NCBI GenBank assembly: GCA_030998225.1
Contig: JAPYXD010000741.1
Location: 992,001-1,056,000, forward strand
Direction of reading: 5' to 3'
DNA from: Diplolepis rosae
Lineage: Eukaryota; Arthropoda; Insecta; Hymenoptera; Diplolepididae
Length of the DNA: 64,000 bases
This document shows positions 13,985 through 28,246 of this stretch, in pieces; the first letter of the stretch is position 1, and every line of letters begins with the position of its first letter. A program made the translations under genes and the position numbers. The notes beneath the pieces were generated by a model. That model saw only the letters and a program-made list of their open reading frames with translations. It was not told the DNA's origin and ran no database searches.

Positions 13985-14147
13985 GATGGAACACGCGTAT
14001 TTATGCAATCCTGAAAGTGCATATCATAATATATGTATCTGACGCATATTCACTTATACTCTTTTCAACCTTTAATTAACTGCAGATGGAATGAGGAATT
14101 TGTTCTTATTTCAATAAAGTAATAGGTTTTCTCATTTCATTTTATGA
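13985..14147. repeat. 163-bp internally deleted monomer
   Basis: The sequence goes from TTTCAATAAAGTAA (14111-14124) straight into the GGTTTTCTCATTTC that normally lies about 233 bp further on. The joint here reads AGTAATAGGTTTT, whereas the four other copies read AGTAATGGGTTTT. The next interval is a D monomer. Confidence 0.88.
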
Positions 14148-14537
14148 GATGGGACACGCGTATTTATGCAATCCTGAAAGTGCATATCGTAGTATATGTA
14201 TCTGACACATATTCACTTATACTCTTTTCAACCTTTAATTAACTGCAAATGATAAGACGAATTTGCTATAATTTCAATCGTGTAACGCATATCAAGCAAA
14301 ACTAGGAGGAATGCTATTTTTCGTCGTTAATCATTTTTTCTATAAAATTCATGATACCTATATGAACTTTGGAGTTTTTATGATGGCAAAATTTTAGAAA
14401 ATTTAGGAATCTATTGCAAAAGTTCCTCTTTATTCATGACTTCTGATAATACATCTCTGCATGAAAATTGAATGTATAAAACAAACAGTTGTACTTCCAC
14501 ATTTTCTTGAGATGGGCTTTCTCATTTCATTTTGAGA
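14148..14537. repeat. D monomer, lineage linked to the 163-bp unit
   Basis: D diagnostics: GATAAGACGAATTTGC at 14251, and ACCTATATGAACTTTGG replacing the CCAGTTAAAGTCTGAACTG block (net loss of about 7 bp). It shares ATTTTTTCTATAAAA and GATGGCAAAATTTT with the D copies at 47871 and 53413, which marks these three as close relatives despite lying 33-39 kb apart. Confidence 0.86.
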
Positions 14538-15721
14538 GATGGAACACAAGTATTTACGCAATACTGAAAGTACATATCATAGTGCATGTATCTGACACAG
14601 ATTCACATATACTCTTTACCATCTTCATTTAACTGCTAATAAAATGAGAAATTTGATCTTATTTCAATAATGTAACGCATTTTAAGCAAAATTAGGACGA
14701 TTGAATGCATCGGTTCCAATAATTTTTTGTATAAAATTCAACATATCAGTTAAAGTCTGAACTGCGTAGTTTTGATGATACAAAATTTTTCGAAAATGTC
14801 AAATCTATTTCAATAAGTTATGCTTCATTCACGAGCTCAAATAATACTTCCCTACAGCAAAATTGAATGTCCAAAACAACCACTTGTACATCCACATTTC
14901 CTTGAAATGGGTTCTCTCATTTCATTTTGAGAGATGGAACACACGTATTTATGTTATACTTAAAGTACATATCATATTTCATGTATCGGACACAGATTCA
15001 CATATACTCTTTATCATCGTCATTTCACTGCTAATGAAATGAGGAATTTGTTCTTATTTCAATAATGTAACGCATTTTAAGCGAAATTAGGAGGATTGCA
15101 ATGCTTTGGTTTCAATCATTTTTTGTATAAAATTCAAGATACCAGTTAAAGTCTGAACTGTGTAGTTTTAATGATACCAAATTTTTCGAAAATGTCAAAA
15201 TCTGTTTTAAAAAGTTATGCTTCATTCACGTCCTCAAATAATACTTCCATTCAGCAAAATTGATTGTCTTAAATAACCACTTGTTCTTCCACATTTCCTT
15301 GAAATGGGTTTTCATTTCATTTTGTGTGCTGGAACACGCGTATTTATGCAATCCTGAAAGTGCTTATCGTAGTATATGTATTTGACACATATTCACATAT
15401 ACTCTTTATCATCTTCATTTAGCTGCTAATGGAATGAGGAATTTGTTCTTATTTCAATAACGTAACGCATTTTAAGCGAAATGAGGACGATTGCAATGCA
15501 TCGGTTTGAATAATTTTTTGTATAAAATTACATACCAGTTAAATTCTGAACTGCATAGTTTTGCTGATACAAAATTGTTCGAAAATGTCAAATCTATTTC
15601 AAAAAGTTATGCTTCATTCAACACTTTAAAAAATACTTCCCTACAGCAAAATTGAATGTCCAAAACAACCACTTGTACATCCACATTTCGTTGAAATGGG
15701 TTCTCTCATTTCATTTTGAGA
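14538..15721. repeat. Three standard monomers with 395/395/394-bp spacing
   Basis: This group carries several marker variants: TTTCAATAAGTTATGC, TATGTTATACTTAAAG, AAATCTGTTTTAAAAAG, the shortened TTTTCATTTCATTTTGTG with GCTGGAAC (15328), and AAAATTACATACCAG lacking two bases. Copies of parts of this group are found at 20.0-20.6, 23.7-24.2, 48.3-49.1 and 53.8-54.6 kb. Confidence 0.82.
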
Positions 15722-16117
15722 GATGGAACATACGTATTTATGTTATACTTAAAGTACATATCATAGTGCATGTATCTGACACATATTCACATATACTCTT
15801 TATCATCGTAATTTACCTGCTAATGAAATGAGGAATTTGTTCTTATTTCAATAATGTAACGCATTTTAAGCGAAATTAGGACGATTGCAATCCATCGGTT
15901 CCAATATTTTTTTGTATACAATTCAAGATACCAGTTAAAGTCTGAACTGCGTAATTTTGCTGATACAAATTTTGTCGAAAATATCAAAATCTATTTCGAA
16001 ATGTTACTCTTTATTCACGACTTCAGATAATACTTCACTACATCAAATACAATATCTGAAACCACCATTTGTACATTCACATTTTCTTGAAATGGATTTA
16101 TTCATTTCATTTTGTGT
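15722..16117. repeat. E-type monomer
   Basis: This E copy has TTTTGCTGATACAAATTTTG and TGCTTTTCGTAGTACATG just downstream of its closing anchor, variants it shares with the E copy at 20558. It follows the 394-bp marker monomer, the order also seen at 20.2-21.0, 23.8-24.6 and 54.2-55.0 kb. Confidence 0.85.
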
Positions 16118-18097
16118 GATGGAACACGCGTATTTATGCAATCCTGAATGTGCTTTTCGTAGTACATGTATCTGACATATATTCACATATACTCTTTATC
16201 ATCTTCATTTAACCGCTAATGAAATGGGGAATTTGATCTTATTTCAATAGTGTAACGCATTTGAAGCGAAATTAGGACGATTGCAATGCTTCTGTTCCAA
16301 TAATTTTTTGTATAAATTTCAAGATACCAGTTAAAGTCTGAACTGCGTAGTTTTAATGATACCAAATTTTTCGAAAATGTCAAATCTATTTCAAAAAGTT
16401 ATGCTTCATTCAAGACTGTAAAAAATACTTCCCTGCAGCAAAATTGAATGTCCAAAACAACCACTTGTACTTCCACATTTCCTCGAAATGGGTTTTCTCA
16501 TTTCATTTTATGAGATGGAACACTCGTATTTATACAATCCTGAAAGTGCATATCATAATATATGTATCTGACACATATTCACTTATACTCTTTATCATCT
16601 TCATTTAACCGCTAATGAAATGGGGAATTTGATCTTATTTCAATAGTGTAACGCATTTGAAGCGAAATTAGGACGATTGAAATGCTTCTGTTCCAATCAT
16701 TTTTTGTATAAATTTCAAGATACCAGTTAAAGTCTGAACTGCGTAGTTTTAATGATACCAAATTTTTCGAAAACGTCAAATCTATTTCAAAAAGTTATGC
16801 TTCATTCAAGACTTTAAAAAATACTTCCCTGCAGCAAAATTGAATGTCCAAAACAACCACTTGTACTTCCACATTTCCTCGAAATGGGTTTTCTCATTTC
16901 ATTTTATGAGATGGAACACACGTATTTATGCAATCCTGAAAGTGCATATCATAATATATGTATCTGACACATATTCACTTATACTCTTTTCAACCTTTAA
17001 TTAACTGCAAATGGAATGAGGAATTTGTTTTTATTTCAATAAAGTAACGCATTTTAAGCTAAATGAGGACGATTGCAATGCATCGGTTCCAATAATTTTT
17101 TGTATAAAATTCAACATACCAGTTAAAGTCTGAACTGCGTAGTTTTAATGAAACCAAATTTTTCGAAAATATAAAATCTATTTCAAAGAGTTATGCTTCA
17201 TTCAAGACTTTAAAAAATACTTAAATGCTTCAAAATTGAATGTCCAAAACAACCACTTGTACTTCCACATTTTCTTGAAATGGGTTTACTCATTTCATTT
17301 TATGAGATGGAACACGCGTATTTATACAATCCTGAAAGTGCATATCATAATATATGTATCTGACACATATTCACTTATACTCTTTATCATCTTCATTTAA
17401 CCGCTAATGAAATGGGGAATTTGATCTTATTTCAATAGTGTAACGCATTTGAAGCGAAATTAGGACGATTGAAATGCTTCTGTTCCAATAATTTTTTGTA
17501 TAAATTTCAAGATAGCAGTTAAAGTCTGAACTGCGTAGTTTTAATGATACCAAATTTTTCGAAAACGTCAAATCTATTTCAAAAAGTTATGCTTCATTCA
17601 AGACTTTAAAAAATACTTCCCTGCAGCAAAATTGAATGTCCAAAACAACCACTTGTACTTCCACATTTCCTTGAAATGGGTTTTCTCAATTCATTTTATG
17701 AGATGGAACACGCGTATATATGCAATCCTGAAAGTGCATATCATAATATATGTATCTGACACATATTCACTTATACTCTTTTCAACCTTTAATTAACTGC
17801 AAATGGAATGAGGAATTTGTTTTTATTTCAATAAAGTAACGCATTTTAAGCTAAATGAGGACGATTGCAATGCATCGGTTCCAATAATTTTTTGTATAAA
17901 ATTCAACATACCAGTTAAAGTCTGAACTGCGTAGTTTTGATGATACAAAATTTGTCGAAAATGTCAAATCTATTTCAAAAAGTTATGCTTCAGTCAAGAC
18001 TTTAAAAAATACTTCCCTACAGCAAAATTGAATTTTCAAAACAACCACTTGTACTTCCACATTTCCATGAAATGGGTTCTCTCATTTCATTTTGTGT
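16118..18097. repeat. Five standard monomers, 396-bp spacing
   Basis: Anchors at 16118, 16514, 16910, 17306, 17702 and 18098 are exactly 396 bp apart. Two copies have TTTCCTCGAAATGGG (near 16485 and 16880) in place of TTTCCTTGAAATGGG. Compared with the equivalent run at 20954-22143, this one carries extra monomers, so the unit has expanded or contracted by whole monomers. Confidence 0.82.
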
Positions 18098-18580
18098 GAT
18101 GGAACACGCGTATTTATGCAATCCTGAAAGTGCTTATCGTAGTATATGCATCTGACACATATACACATATACTCTTTTCAATCTTTAATTAACTGCAAAT
18201 GATAAGACGAATTTGCTATAATTTCAATCGTGTAACGCATATCAAGCAAAACTAGGAGGAGTGCTATTTTTCGTCGTTAATCATTTTTTGTATAAAATTC
18301 ATGATACCTATATGAACTTTGGAGTTTTTATGATGGAAAAATTTTGGAAAATTTAGGAATCTATTGCAAAAGTTCCTCTTTATTCATGACTTCTGATAAT
18401 ACATCTCTGCATGAAAATTGAATGTATAAAAATTTTTCGAAAAATATCAAAATCTATTTCAAAATGTTACTCTTTATTCACGACTTCAGATAATACTTCA
18501 CTACATCAAATACAATATCTGAAACCACCATTTGTACATTCACATTTTCTTGAAATGTATTTATTCATTTCATTTTGTGT
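18098..18580. repeat. D/E fusion monomer, 483 bp
   Basis: Second fusion copy (D word at 18201; joint near 18422-18440, reading ATGTATAAAAATTTTTCG). It has one extra A in TTCGAAAAATATC. The closing anchor is altered to CATGGAAC (18581), a change shared by the fusions at 22143, 25791, 29435 and 46829 but not by the one at 13108. That makes 13108 the outgroup of the fusion set. Confidence 0.86.
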
Positions 18581-20557
18581 CATGGAACACGCGTATTTAT
18601 GCAATCTTGAAAGTGCTTATCGTAGTACATGTATCTGACACATATTCACATATACTCTTTATCATCTTCATTTAACCGCTAATGAAATGGGGAATTTGAT
18701 CTTATTTCAATAGTGTAACGCATTTGAATCGAAATTAGGACGATTGCAATGCTTCTGTTCCAATAATTTTTTGTATAAATTTCAAGATACCAGTTAAAGT
18801 CTGAACTGCGTAGTTTTAACGATACCAAATTTTTCGAAAATGTCAAATCTATTTCAAAAAGTTATGCTTCATTCAAGACTTTAAAAAATACTTCCCTGCA
18901 GCAAAATTGAATGTCCAAAACAACCACTTGTACTTCCACATTTCCTTGAAATGGGTTTTCTCATTTCATTTTATGAGATGGAACACGCGTATTTATACAA
19001 TCCTGAAAGTGCATATCATAATATATGTATCTGACACATGTTCAGTTATACTCTTTTCAACCTTTAATTAACTGCAAATGGAATGAGGAATTTGTTTTTA
19101 TTTCAATAAAGTAACGCATTTTAAGCTAAGTGAGGACGATTGCAATGCATCGGTTCCAATAATTTTTTGTATAAAATTCAACATACCAGTTAAAGTCTGA
19201 ACTGCGTAGTTTTGATGATACAAAATTTGTCGAAAATGTCAAATCTATTTCAAAAAGTTATGCTTCAGTCCAGACTTTAAAAAATACTTCCCTACAGCAA
19301 AATTGAATTTTCAAAACAACCACTTGTACTTCCACATTTCCTTGAAATGGGTTCTCTCATTTCATTTTGTGTGATGGAACACGCGTATTTATGCAATACT
19401 TAAAGTACATATCATATTCCATATATCTGACACATATTCACATATACTCTTTATCATCTTCATTTAGCTGCTAATGGAATGAGGAATTTGTTCTTATTTC
19501 AATAACGTAACGCATTTTAAGCGAAATGAGGACGATTGCAATGCATCGGTTCCAATAATTTTTTGTATAAAATTCAACATACCAGTTAAAGTCTGAACTG
19601 CGTAGTTTTGATGGTACAAAATTTTTAGAAAATGTCAAATCTATTTCAAAAACTTATGCTTCATTCAAGACTTTAAAAAATACTTCCCTACAGCAAAATT
19701 GAATGTCCAAAACAACCACTTGTACTTCCACATTTCCTTGAAATGGGTTCTCTCATTTCATTTTGAGTGATGGAACACACGTATTTATGCAATACTTAAA
19801 GTACATATCATAGTCCATGTATCTGACACAGATTCACATATACTCTTTATCATCGTCATTTAACTGCTAATGAAATGAGAAATTTGTTCTTATTTCAATA
19901 ATGTAACGCATTTTAAGCGAAATTAGGAGGATTGAAATGCTTTGGTTTCAATCATTTTTTGTATAAAATTCAAGATACCAGTTAAAGTCTGAACTGTGTA
20001 GTTTTAATGATACCAAATTTTTCGAAAATGTCAAAATCTGTTTTAAAAAGTTATGCTTCATTCACGACCTCAAATAATACTTCCATTCAGCAAAATTGAT
20101 TGTCTTAAATAACCACTTGTTCTTCCACATTTCCTTGAAATGGGTTTTCATTTCATTTTGTGTGCTGGAACACGCGTATTTATGCAATCCTGAAAGTGCT
20201 TATCGTAGTATATGTATTTGACACATATTCACATATACTCTTTATCATCTTCATTTAGCTGCTAATGGAATGAGGAATTTGTTCTTATTTCAATAACGTA
20301 ACGCATTTTAAGCGAAATTAGGACGATTGCAATGAATCGGTTCGAATAATTTTTTGTATAAAATTACATACCAGTTAAATTCTGAACTGCATAGTTTTGC
20401 TGATACAAAATTGTTCGAAAATGTCAAATCTATTTCAAAAAGTTATGCTTCATTCAACACTTTAAAAAATACTTCCCTACAGCAAAATTGAATGTCCAAA
20501 ACAACCACTTGTACATCCACATTTCGTTGAAATGGGTTCTCTCATTTCATTTTGAGA

Positions 20558-20953
20558 GATGGAACATACGTATTTATGTTATACTGAAAGTACATATCCT
20601 AGTGCATGTATCTGACACATATTCACATATACTCTTTATCATCGTCATTTACCTGCTAATGAAATGAGGAATTTGTTCTTATTTCAATAATGTAACGCAT
20701 TTTAAGCGAAATTAGGACGATTGCAATGTATCGGTTCCAATATTTTTTTGTATACAATTCAAGATACCAGTTAAAGTCTGAACTGCGTAATTTTGCTGAT
20801 ACAAATTTTGTCGAAAATATCAAAATCTATTTCAAAATGTTACTCTTTATTCACGACTTCAGATAATACTTCACTACATCAAATACAATATCTAAAACCA
20901 CCATTTGTACATTCACATTTTCTTGAAATGGATTTATTCATTTCATTTTGTGT
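20558..20953. repeat. E-type monomer
   Basis: E copy with TTTTGCTGATACAAATTTTG and CAATATCTAAAACCACC (rather than CTGAAACC), the latter shared only with the 24206 copy. This supports 20.6 and 24.2 kb as sister positions in successive HOR-B units. Confidence 0.85.
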
Positions 20954-22142
20954 GATGGAACACGCGTATTTATGCAATCCTGAATGTGCTTTTCGTAGTA
21001 CATGTATCTGACATATATTCACATATACTCTTTATCATCTTCATTTAACCGCTAATGAAATGGGGAATTTGATCTTATTTCAATAGTGTATCGCATTTGA
21101 AGCGAAATTAGGACGATTGCAATGCTTCTGTTCCAATAATTTTTTGTATAAATTTCATGATACCAGTTAAAGTCTGAACTGCGTAGTTTTAATGAAACCA
21201 AATTTTTCGAAAATATAAAATCTATTTCAAAGAGTTATGCTTCATTCAAGACTGTAAAAAATACTTCCCTGCAGCAAAATTGAATGTCCAAAACAACCAC
21301 TTGTACTTCCACATTTCCTTGAAATGGGTTTTCTCATTTCATTTTATGAGATGGAACACGCGTATTTATACAATCCTGAAAGTGCATATCATAATATATG
21401 TATCTGACACATATTCACTTATACTCTTTATCATCTTCATTTAACCGCTAATGAAATGGGGAATTTGATCTTATTTCAATAGTGTAACGCATTTGAAGCG
21501 AAATTAGGACGATTGCAATGCTTCTGTTCCAATACTTTTTTGTACAAATTTCAAGATACCAGTTAAAGTCTGAACTGCGTAGTTTTAATGATACCAAATT
21601 TTTCGAAAACGTCAAATCTATTTCAAAAACTTATGCTTCATTCAAGACTTTAAAAAATACTTCCCTGCAGCAAAATTGAATGTCCAAAACAACCACTTGT
21701 ACTTCCACATTTCCTTGAAATGGGTTTTCTCATTTCATTTTATGAGATGGAACACACGTATATATGCAATCCTGAAAGTGCATATCATAATATATGTATC
21801 TGACACATATTCACTTATACTCTTTTCAACCTTTAATTAACTGCAAATGGAATGAGGAATTTGTTCTTATTTCAATAATGTAACGCATTTTAAGCGAAAT
21901 TAGGACGATTGCAATGCATCAGTTCCAATAATTTTTTGTATAAAATTCAACATACCAGTTAAAGTCTGAACTGCGTAGTTTCGATGATACAAAATTTTTC
22001 GAAAATGTCAAAATCTATTTCAAAAAGTTATGCTTCAGTCAAGACTTTAAAAAATACTTCCCTACAGCAAAATTGAATTTTCAAAACAACCACTTGTACT
22101 TCCACATTTCCATGAAATGGGTTCTCTCATTTCATTTTGTGT

Positions 22143-22624
22143 GATGGAACACGCGTATTTATGCAATCCTGAAAGTGCTTATCGTAGTATATGCATCTGA
22201 CACATATACACATATACTCTTTTCAATCTTTAATTAACTGCAAATGATAAGACGAATTTGCTATAATTTCAATCGTGTAACGCATATCAAGCAAAACTAG
22301 GAGGAGTGCTATTTTTCGTCGTTAATCACTTTTTGTATAAAATTCATAATGCCTATCTGAACTTCGGAGTTTTTATGATGGAAAAATTTTGGAAAATTTA
22401 GGAATCTATTGCAAAAGTTCCTCTTTATTCATGACTTCGGATAATACTTCTCTGCATGAAAATTGAATGTATAAAAATTTTTCGAAAATATCAAAATCTA
22501 TTTCAAAATGTTACTCTTTATTCACGACTTCAGATAATACTTCACTACATCAAATACAATATCTGAAACCACCATTTGTACATTCACATTTTCTTGAAAT
22601 GTATTTATTCATTTCATTTTGTGT
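22143..22624. repeat. D/E fusion monomer, 482 bp
   Basis: D word at 22246. Its D part shows ATAATGCCTATCTGAACTTC and ACTTCGGATAATACTTC, variants otherwise seen in the variant D' copies at 58550 and 60002. This copy therefore looks like a local exchange between fusion and D' lineages. The anchor closes as CATGGAAC at 22625. Confidence 0.85.
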
Positions 22625-24205
22625 CATGGAACACGCGTATTTATGCAATCTTGAAAGTGCTTATCGTAGTACATGTATCTGACACAGAATCACATATACT
22701 CTTTATCATCGTCATTTAACTGCTAATAAAATGAGAAATTTGATCTTATTTCAATAATGTAACGCATTTTAAGCAAAATTAGGACGATTGCAATGCATCG
22801 GTTCCAATAATTTTTTGTATAAAATTCAACATACCAGTTAAATTCTGAACTGCGTAGTTTTGATCGTACAAAATTTTTCGAAAATGTCAAATCTATTTCA
22901 AAAAGTTATGCTTTATTCACGACCTCAAATAATACTTCCCTACAGCAAAATTGAATGTCCAAAGCAACCACTTGTACATCCACATTTCCTTGAAATTGGT
23001 TTTCTCATTACATTTTATGAGATGGAAGACGCGTATTTATGCAATCCTGAAAGTTCTTATCGTAGTGTATGTATCTGACACATATTCACATATACTCTTT
23101 ATCATCTTCATTTAGCTGCTAATGGAATGAGGAATTTGTTCTTATTTCAATAATGTAACGCATTTTAAGCGAAATGAGGACGATTGCAATGCATCGGTTC
23201 CAATAATTTTTTGTATAAAATTCAACATACCAGTTAAAGTCTGAACTGCGTAGTTTTGCTGATACAAAATTTTTCGAAAATGTCAAATCTATTTCAAAAA
23301 CTTATGCTTCATTCAAGACTTTAAAAAATACTTCCCTACAGCAAAATTGAATGTCCAAAACAACCACTTGTACTTCCACATTTCCTTGAAATGGGTTCTC
23401 TCATTTCATTTTGAGTGATGGAACACACGTATTTATGCAATCCTGAAAATGCATATCATATTATATGTATCTGACACATATTCACATATACTCTTTATCA
23501 TCGTCATTTAACTGCTAATGAAATGAGGAATTTGTTCTTATTTCAATAATGTAACGCATTTTAAGCGAAATTAGGAGGATTGCAATGCTTTGGTTTCAAT
23601 CATTTTTTGTATAAAATTCAAGATACCAGTTAAAGTCTGAACTGTGTAGTTTTAATGATACCAAATTTTTCGAAAATGTCAAAATCTGTTTTAAAAAGTT
23701 ATGCTTCATTCACGACCTCAAATAATACTTCCATTCAGCAAAATTGATTGTCTTAAATAACCACTTGTTCTTCCACATTTCCTTGAAATGGGTTTTCATT
23801 TCATTTTGTGTGCTGGAACACGCGTATTTATGCAATCCTGAAAGTGCTTATCGTAGTATATGTATTTGACACATATTCACATATACTCTTTATCATCTTC
23901 ATTTAGCTGCTAATGGAATGAGGAATTTGTTCTTATTTCAATAACGTAACGCATTTTAAGCGAAATGAGGACGATTGCAATGCATCGGTTCGAATAATTT
24001 TTTGTATAAAATTACATACCAGTTAAATTCTGAACTGCATAGTTTTGCTGATACAAAATTGTTCGAAAATGTCAAATCTATTTCAAAAAGTTATGCTTCA
24101 TTCAACACTTTAAAAAATACTTCCCTACAGCAAAATTGAATGTCCAAAACAACCACTTGTACATCCACATTTCGTTGAAATGGGTTCTCTCATTTCATTT
24201 TGAGA

Positions 24206-24601
24206 GATGGAACATACGTATTTATGTTATACTTAAAGTACATATCATAGTGCATGTATCTGACACATATTCACATATACTCTTTATCATCGTCATTTAC
24301 CTGCTAATGAAATGAGGAATTTGTTCTTATTTCAATAATGTAACGCATTTTAAGCGAAATTAGGACGATTGCAATCCATCGGTTCCAATATTTTTTTGTA
24401 TACAATTCAAGATACCAGTTAAAGTCTGAACTGCGTAATTTTGCTGATACAAATTTTGTCGAAAATATCAAAATCTATTTCAAAATGTTACTCTTTATTC
24501 ACGACTTCAGATAATACTTCACTACATCAAATACAATATCTAAAACCACCATTTGTACATTCACATTTTCTTGAAATGGATTTATTCATTTCATTTTGTG
24601 T
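24206..24601. repeat. E-type monomer
   Basis: Counterpart of the 20558 copy at 3648-bp offset. It differs from it at TGCTTATCGTAGTACATGCA after the anchor, where the 20558 copy has TGCTTTTCG. It is preceded by the 395/394 marker pair (23812, 24206). Confidence 0.85.
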
Positions 24602-25790
24602 GATGGAACACGCGTATTTATGCAATCCTGAAAGTGCTTATCGTAGTACATGCATCTGACACATATTCACATATACTCTTTATCATCTTCATTTAACCGC
24701 TAACGAAATGGGGAATTTGATCTTATTTCAATAGTGTAACGCATTTTAAGCGAAATTAGGACGATTGCAATGCTTCTGTTCCAATAATTTTTTGTAAACA
24801 TTTCAAGATACCAGTTAAAGTCTGAACTGCGTAGTTTTAATGATACAAAATTTTTCGAAAAAATCAAATATATTTCAAAAAGTTATGCTTCATTCAAGAC
24901 TGTAAAAAATACTTCCCTGCAGCAAAATTGAATGTCCAAAACAACCACTTGTACTTCCACATTTCCTTGAAATGGGTTTTCTCATTTCATTTTATGAGAT
25001 GGAACACGCGTATTTATACAATCCTGAAAGTGCATATCATAATATATGTATCTGACACATATTCACTTATACTCTTTATCATCTTCATTTAACCGCTAAT
25101 GAAATGGGGAATTTGATCTTATTTCAATAGTGTAACGCATTTGAAGCGAAATTAGGACGATTGAAATGCTTCTGTTCCAATAATTTTTTGTATAAATTTC
25201 AAGATACCAGTTAAAGTCTGAACTGCGTAGTTTTAATGATACCAAATTTTTCGAAAACGTCAAATCTATTTCAAAAAGTTATGCTTCATTCAAGACTTTA
25301 AAAAATACTTCCCTGCAGCAAAATTGAATGTCCAAAACAACCACTTGTACTTCCACATTTCCTTGAAATGGGTTTTCTCATTTCATTTTATGAGATGGAA
25401 CACGCGTATATATGCAATCCTGAAAGTGCATATCATAATATATGTATCTGACACATATTCACTTATACTCTTTTCAACCTTTAATTAACTGCAAATGGAA
25501 TGAGGAATTTGTTTTTATTTCAATAAAGTAACGCATTTTAAGCTAAATGAGGACGATTGCAATGCATCGGTTCCAATAATTTTTTGTATAAAATTCAACA
25601 TACCAGTTAAAGTCTGAACTGCGTAGTTTTGATGATACAAAATTTGTCGAAAATGTCAAATCTATTTCAAAAAAGTTATGCTTCAGTCAAGACTTTAAAA
25701 AATACTTCCCTACAGCAAAATTGAATTTTCAAAACAACCACTTGTACTTCCACATTTCCATGAAATGGGTTCTCTCATTTCATTTTGTGT

Positions 25791-26272
25791 GATGGAACAC
25801 GCGTATTTATGCAATCCTGAAAGTGCTTATCGTAGTATATGCATCTGACACATATACACATATACTCTTTTCAATCTTTAATTAACTGCAAATGATAAGA
25901 CGAATTTGCTATAATTTCAATCGTGTAACGCATATCAAGCAAAACTAGGAGGAGTGCTATTTTTCGTCGTTAATCATTTTTTGTATAAAATTCATGATAC
26001 CTATATGAACTTTGGAGTTTTTATGATGGAAAAATTTTGGAAAATTTAGGAATCTATTGCAAAAGTTCCTCTTTATTCATGACTTCTGATAATACATCTC
26101 TGCATGAAAATTGAATGTATAAAAATTTTTCGAAAATATCAAAATCTATTTCAAAATGTTACTCTTTATTCACGACTTCAGATAATACTTCACTACATCA
26201 AATACAATATCTGAAACCACCATTTGTACATTCACATTTTCTTGAAATGTATTTATTCATTTCATTTTGTTT
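25791..26272. repeat. D/E fusion monomer, 482 bp
   Basis: D word at 25894; joint near 26114-26130. The closing anchor context is TTTCATGGAAC (others have TGTCATGGAAC), a private change. Confidence 0.86.
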
Positions 26273-27856
26273 CATGGAACACGCGTATTTATGCAATCTT
26301 GAAAGTGCTTATCGTAGTACATGTATCTGACACAGAATCACATATACTCTTTATCATCGTCATTTAACTGCTAATAAAATGAGAAATTTGATCTTATTTC
26401 AATAATGTAACGCATTTTAAGCAAAATTAGGACGATTGCAATGCATCGGTTCCAATAATTTTTTGTATAAAATTCAACATACCAGTTAAATTCTGAACTG
26501 CGTAGTTTTGCTGATACAAAATTTTTCGAAAATGTCAAATCTATTTCAAAAAGTTATGCTTTATTCACGACCTCAAATAATACTTCCCAACAGCAAAATT
26601 GAATGTCCAAAGCAACCACTTGTACATCCACATTTCCTTGAAATTGGTTTTCTCATTTCATTTTATGAGATGGAACACGCGTATTTATGCAATCCTGAAA
26701 GTGCTTATCGTAGTATATGTATCTGACACATATTCACATATACTCTTTATCATCTTCATTTAGCTGCTAATGGAATGAGGAATTTGTTCTTATTTCAATA
26801 ATGTAACGCATTTTAAGCGAAATGAGGACGATTGCAATGCATCGGTTCCAATAATTTTTTGTAAAAAATTCAACATACCAGTTAAAGTCTGAACTGCGTA
26901 GTTTTGATGGTACAAAATTTTTCGAAAATGTCAAATCTATTTCAAAAACTTATGCTTCATTCAAGACTTTAAAAAATACTTCCCTACAGCAAAATTGAAT
27001 GTCCAAAACAACCACTTGTACTTCCACATTTCCTTGAAATGGGTTCTCTCATTTCATTTTGAGTGATGGAACACACGTATTTATGCAATCCTGAAAATGC
27101 ATATCATATTATATGTATCTGACACATATTCACATATACTCTTTATCATCTTCATTTAACAGCTAATGAAATGGGGAATACGATTTTCTTTGAATAGTGT
27201 AACGCATTTTAAGCGAAATGAGGACGATTGCAATGCATCGGTTTCAATAATTTTTTGTATAAAATTCAACATACCAGTTAAAGTCTGAACTGCGTAGTTT
27301 TGATGATACAAAATTTGTCGAAAATGTCAAATCTATTTCGAAAAATTATGCTTCATTCAAGACTTTAAAAAATACTTCCCTACAGCAAAATTGAATGTCC
27401 AAAACAACCACTTGTACATCCACATTTCCTTGAAATTGGTTTTCTCATTTCATTTTATGAGATGGAACACGCGTATTTATGCAATCCTGAAAGTGCTTAT
27501 CGTAGTATATGTATCTGACACATATTCACATATACTCTTTATCATCTTCATTTAGCTGCAGATGGAATGAGGAATTTGTTCTTATTTCAATAAAGTAACG
27601 CACTTTAAGCTAAATGAGGACGATTGCAATGCATCGGTTCCAATAATTTTTTGTATAAAATTCAACATACCAGTTAAAGTCTGAACTGCGTAGTTTTGAT
27701 GATACAAAATTTGTCGAAAATGTCAAATCTATTTCAAAAAGTTATGCTTCAGTCAAGCCTTTAAAAAATACTTCCCTACAGCAAAATTGAATTTTCAAAA
27801 CAACCACTTGTACTTCCACATTTCCTTGAAATTGGTTCTCTCATTTCATTTTATGA

Positions 27857-28246
27857 GATGGAACACGCGTATTTATGCAATCCTGAAAGTGCTTATCGTA
27901 GTATATGCATCTGACACATATTCACATATACTCTTTTCAATCATTAATTAACTGCGAATGATAAGACGAATTTGCTATAATTTCAATCGTGTAACGCATT
28001 TCAAGCAAAACTAGGAGGAATGCTATTTTTCGTCGTTAATCATTTTTTGTATAAAATTCATGATACCTATATGAACTTTGGAGTTTTTATGATGGAAAAA
28101 TTTTGGAAAATTTAGGAATCTATTGGAAAAGTTCCTCTTTATTCATGACTTCTGATAATACATCTCTGCTTGAAAATTGAATGTATAAAACAACCAGTTG
28201 TACTTCCACATTTTCTTGAGATGGGCTTTCTCATTTCATTTTGAGA
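27857..28246. repeat. D monomer, 390 bp
   Basis: D word at 27960, preceded by ATCATTAATTAACTGCGAATG, the same spelling as the first D (2817). It carries TCTCTGCTTGAAAATTG and AACCAGTTGTACTTCC. The adjacent sequence recurs 3641 bp later around the D at 31498. Confidence 0.87.

Larger units (their letters stand above)
18581..22624. repeat. HOR-B unit, long form, 10 monomers, 4044 bp
   Basis: Spacings are 396, 396, 396, 395, 394, 396, 396, 396, 397 and 482, closing with a D/E fusion. The internal order is standard, 395/394 marker pair, E (20558), standard, fusion. It has one more standard monomer than the next unit (3648 bp), which otherwise keeps the same order. Confidence 0.84.
22625..26272. 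repeat. HOR-B unit, 9 monomers, 3648 bp
   Basis: Spacings are 396, 396, 395, 394, 396, 396, 396, 397 and 482. Matched landmarks are offset by exactly 3648 from the previous unit: E at 20558 versus 24206, the fusion closing anchor at 22625 versus 26273, and the CAAAGCAACCACTTG monomer at 22625 versus 26273. The unit ends in the fusion at 25791. Confidence 0.86.

Noticed and set aside
14111..14150. Transposon excision scar at the AGTAATAGGTTTT joint.
   Set aside because: The same joint (AGTAATGGG) recurs at four other places and is explained by a simple 233-bp internal deletion that was then copied.
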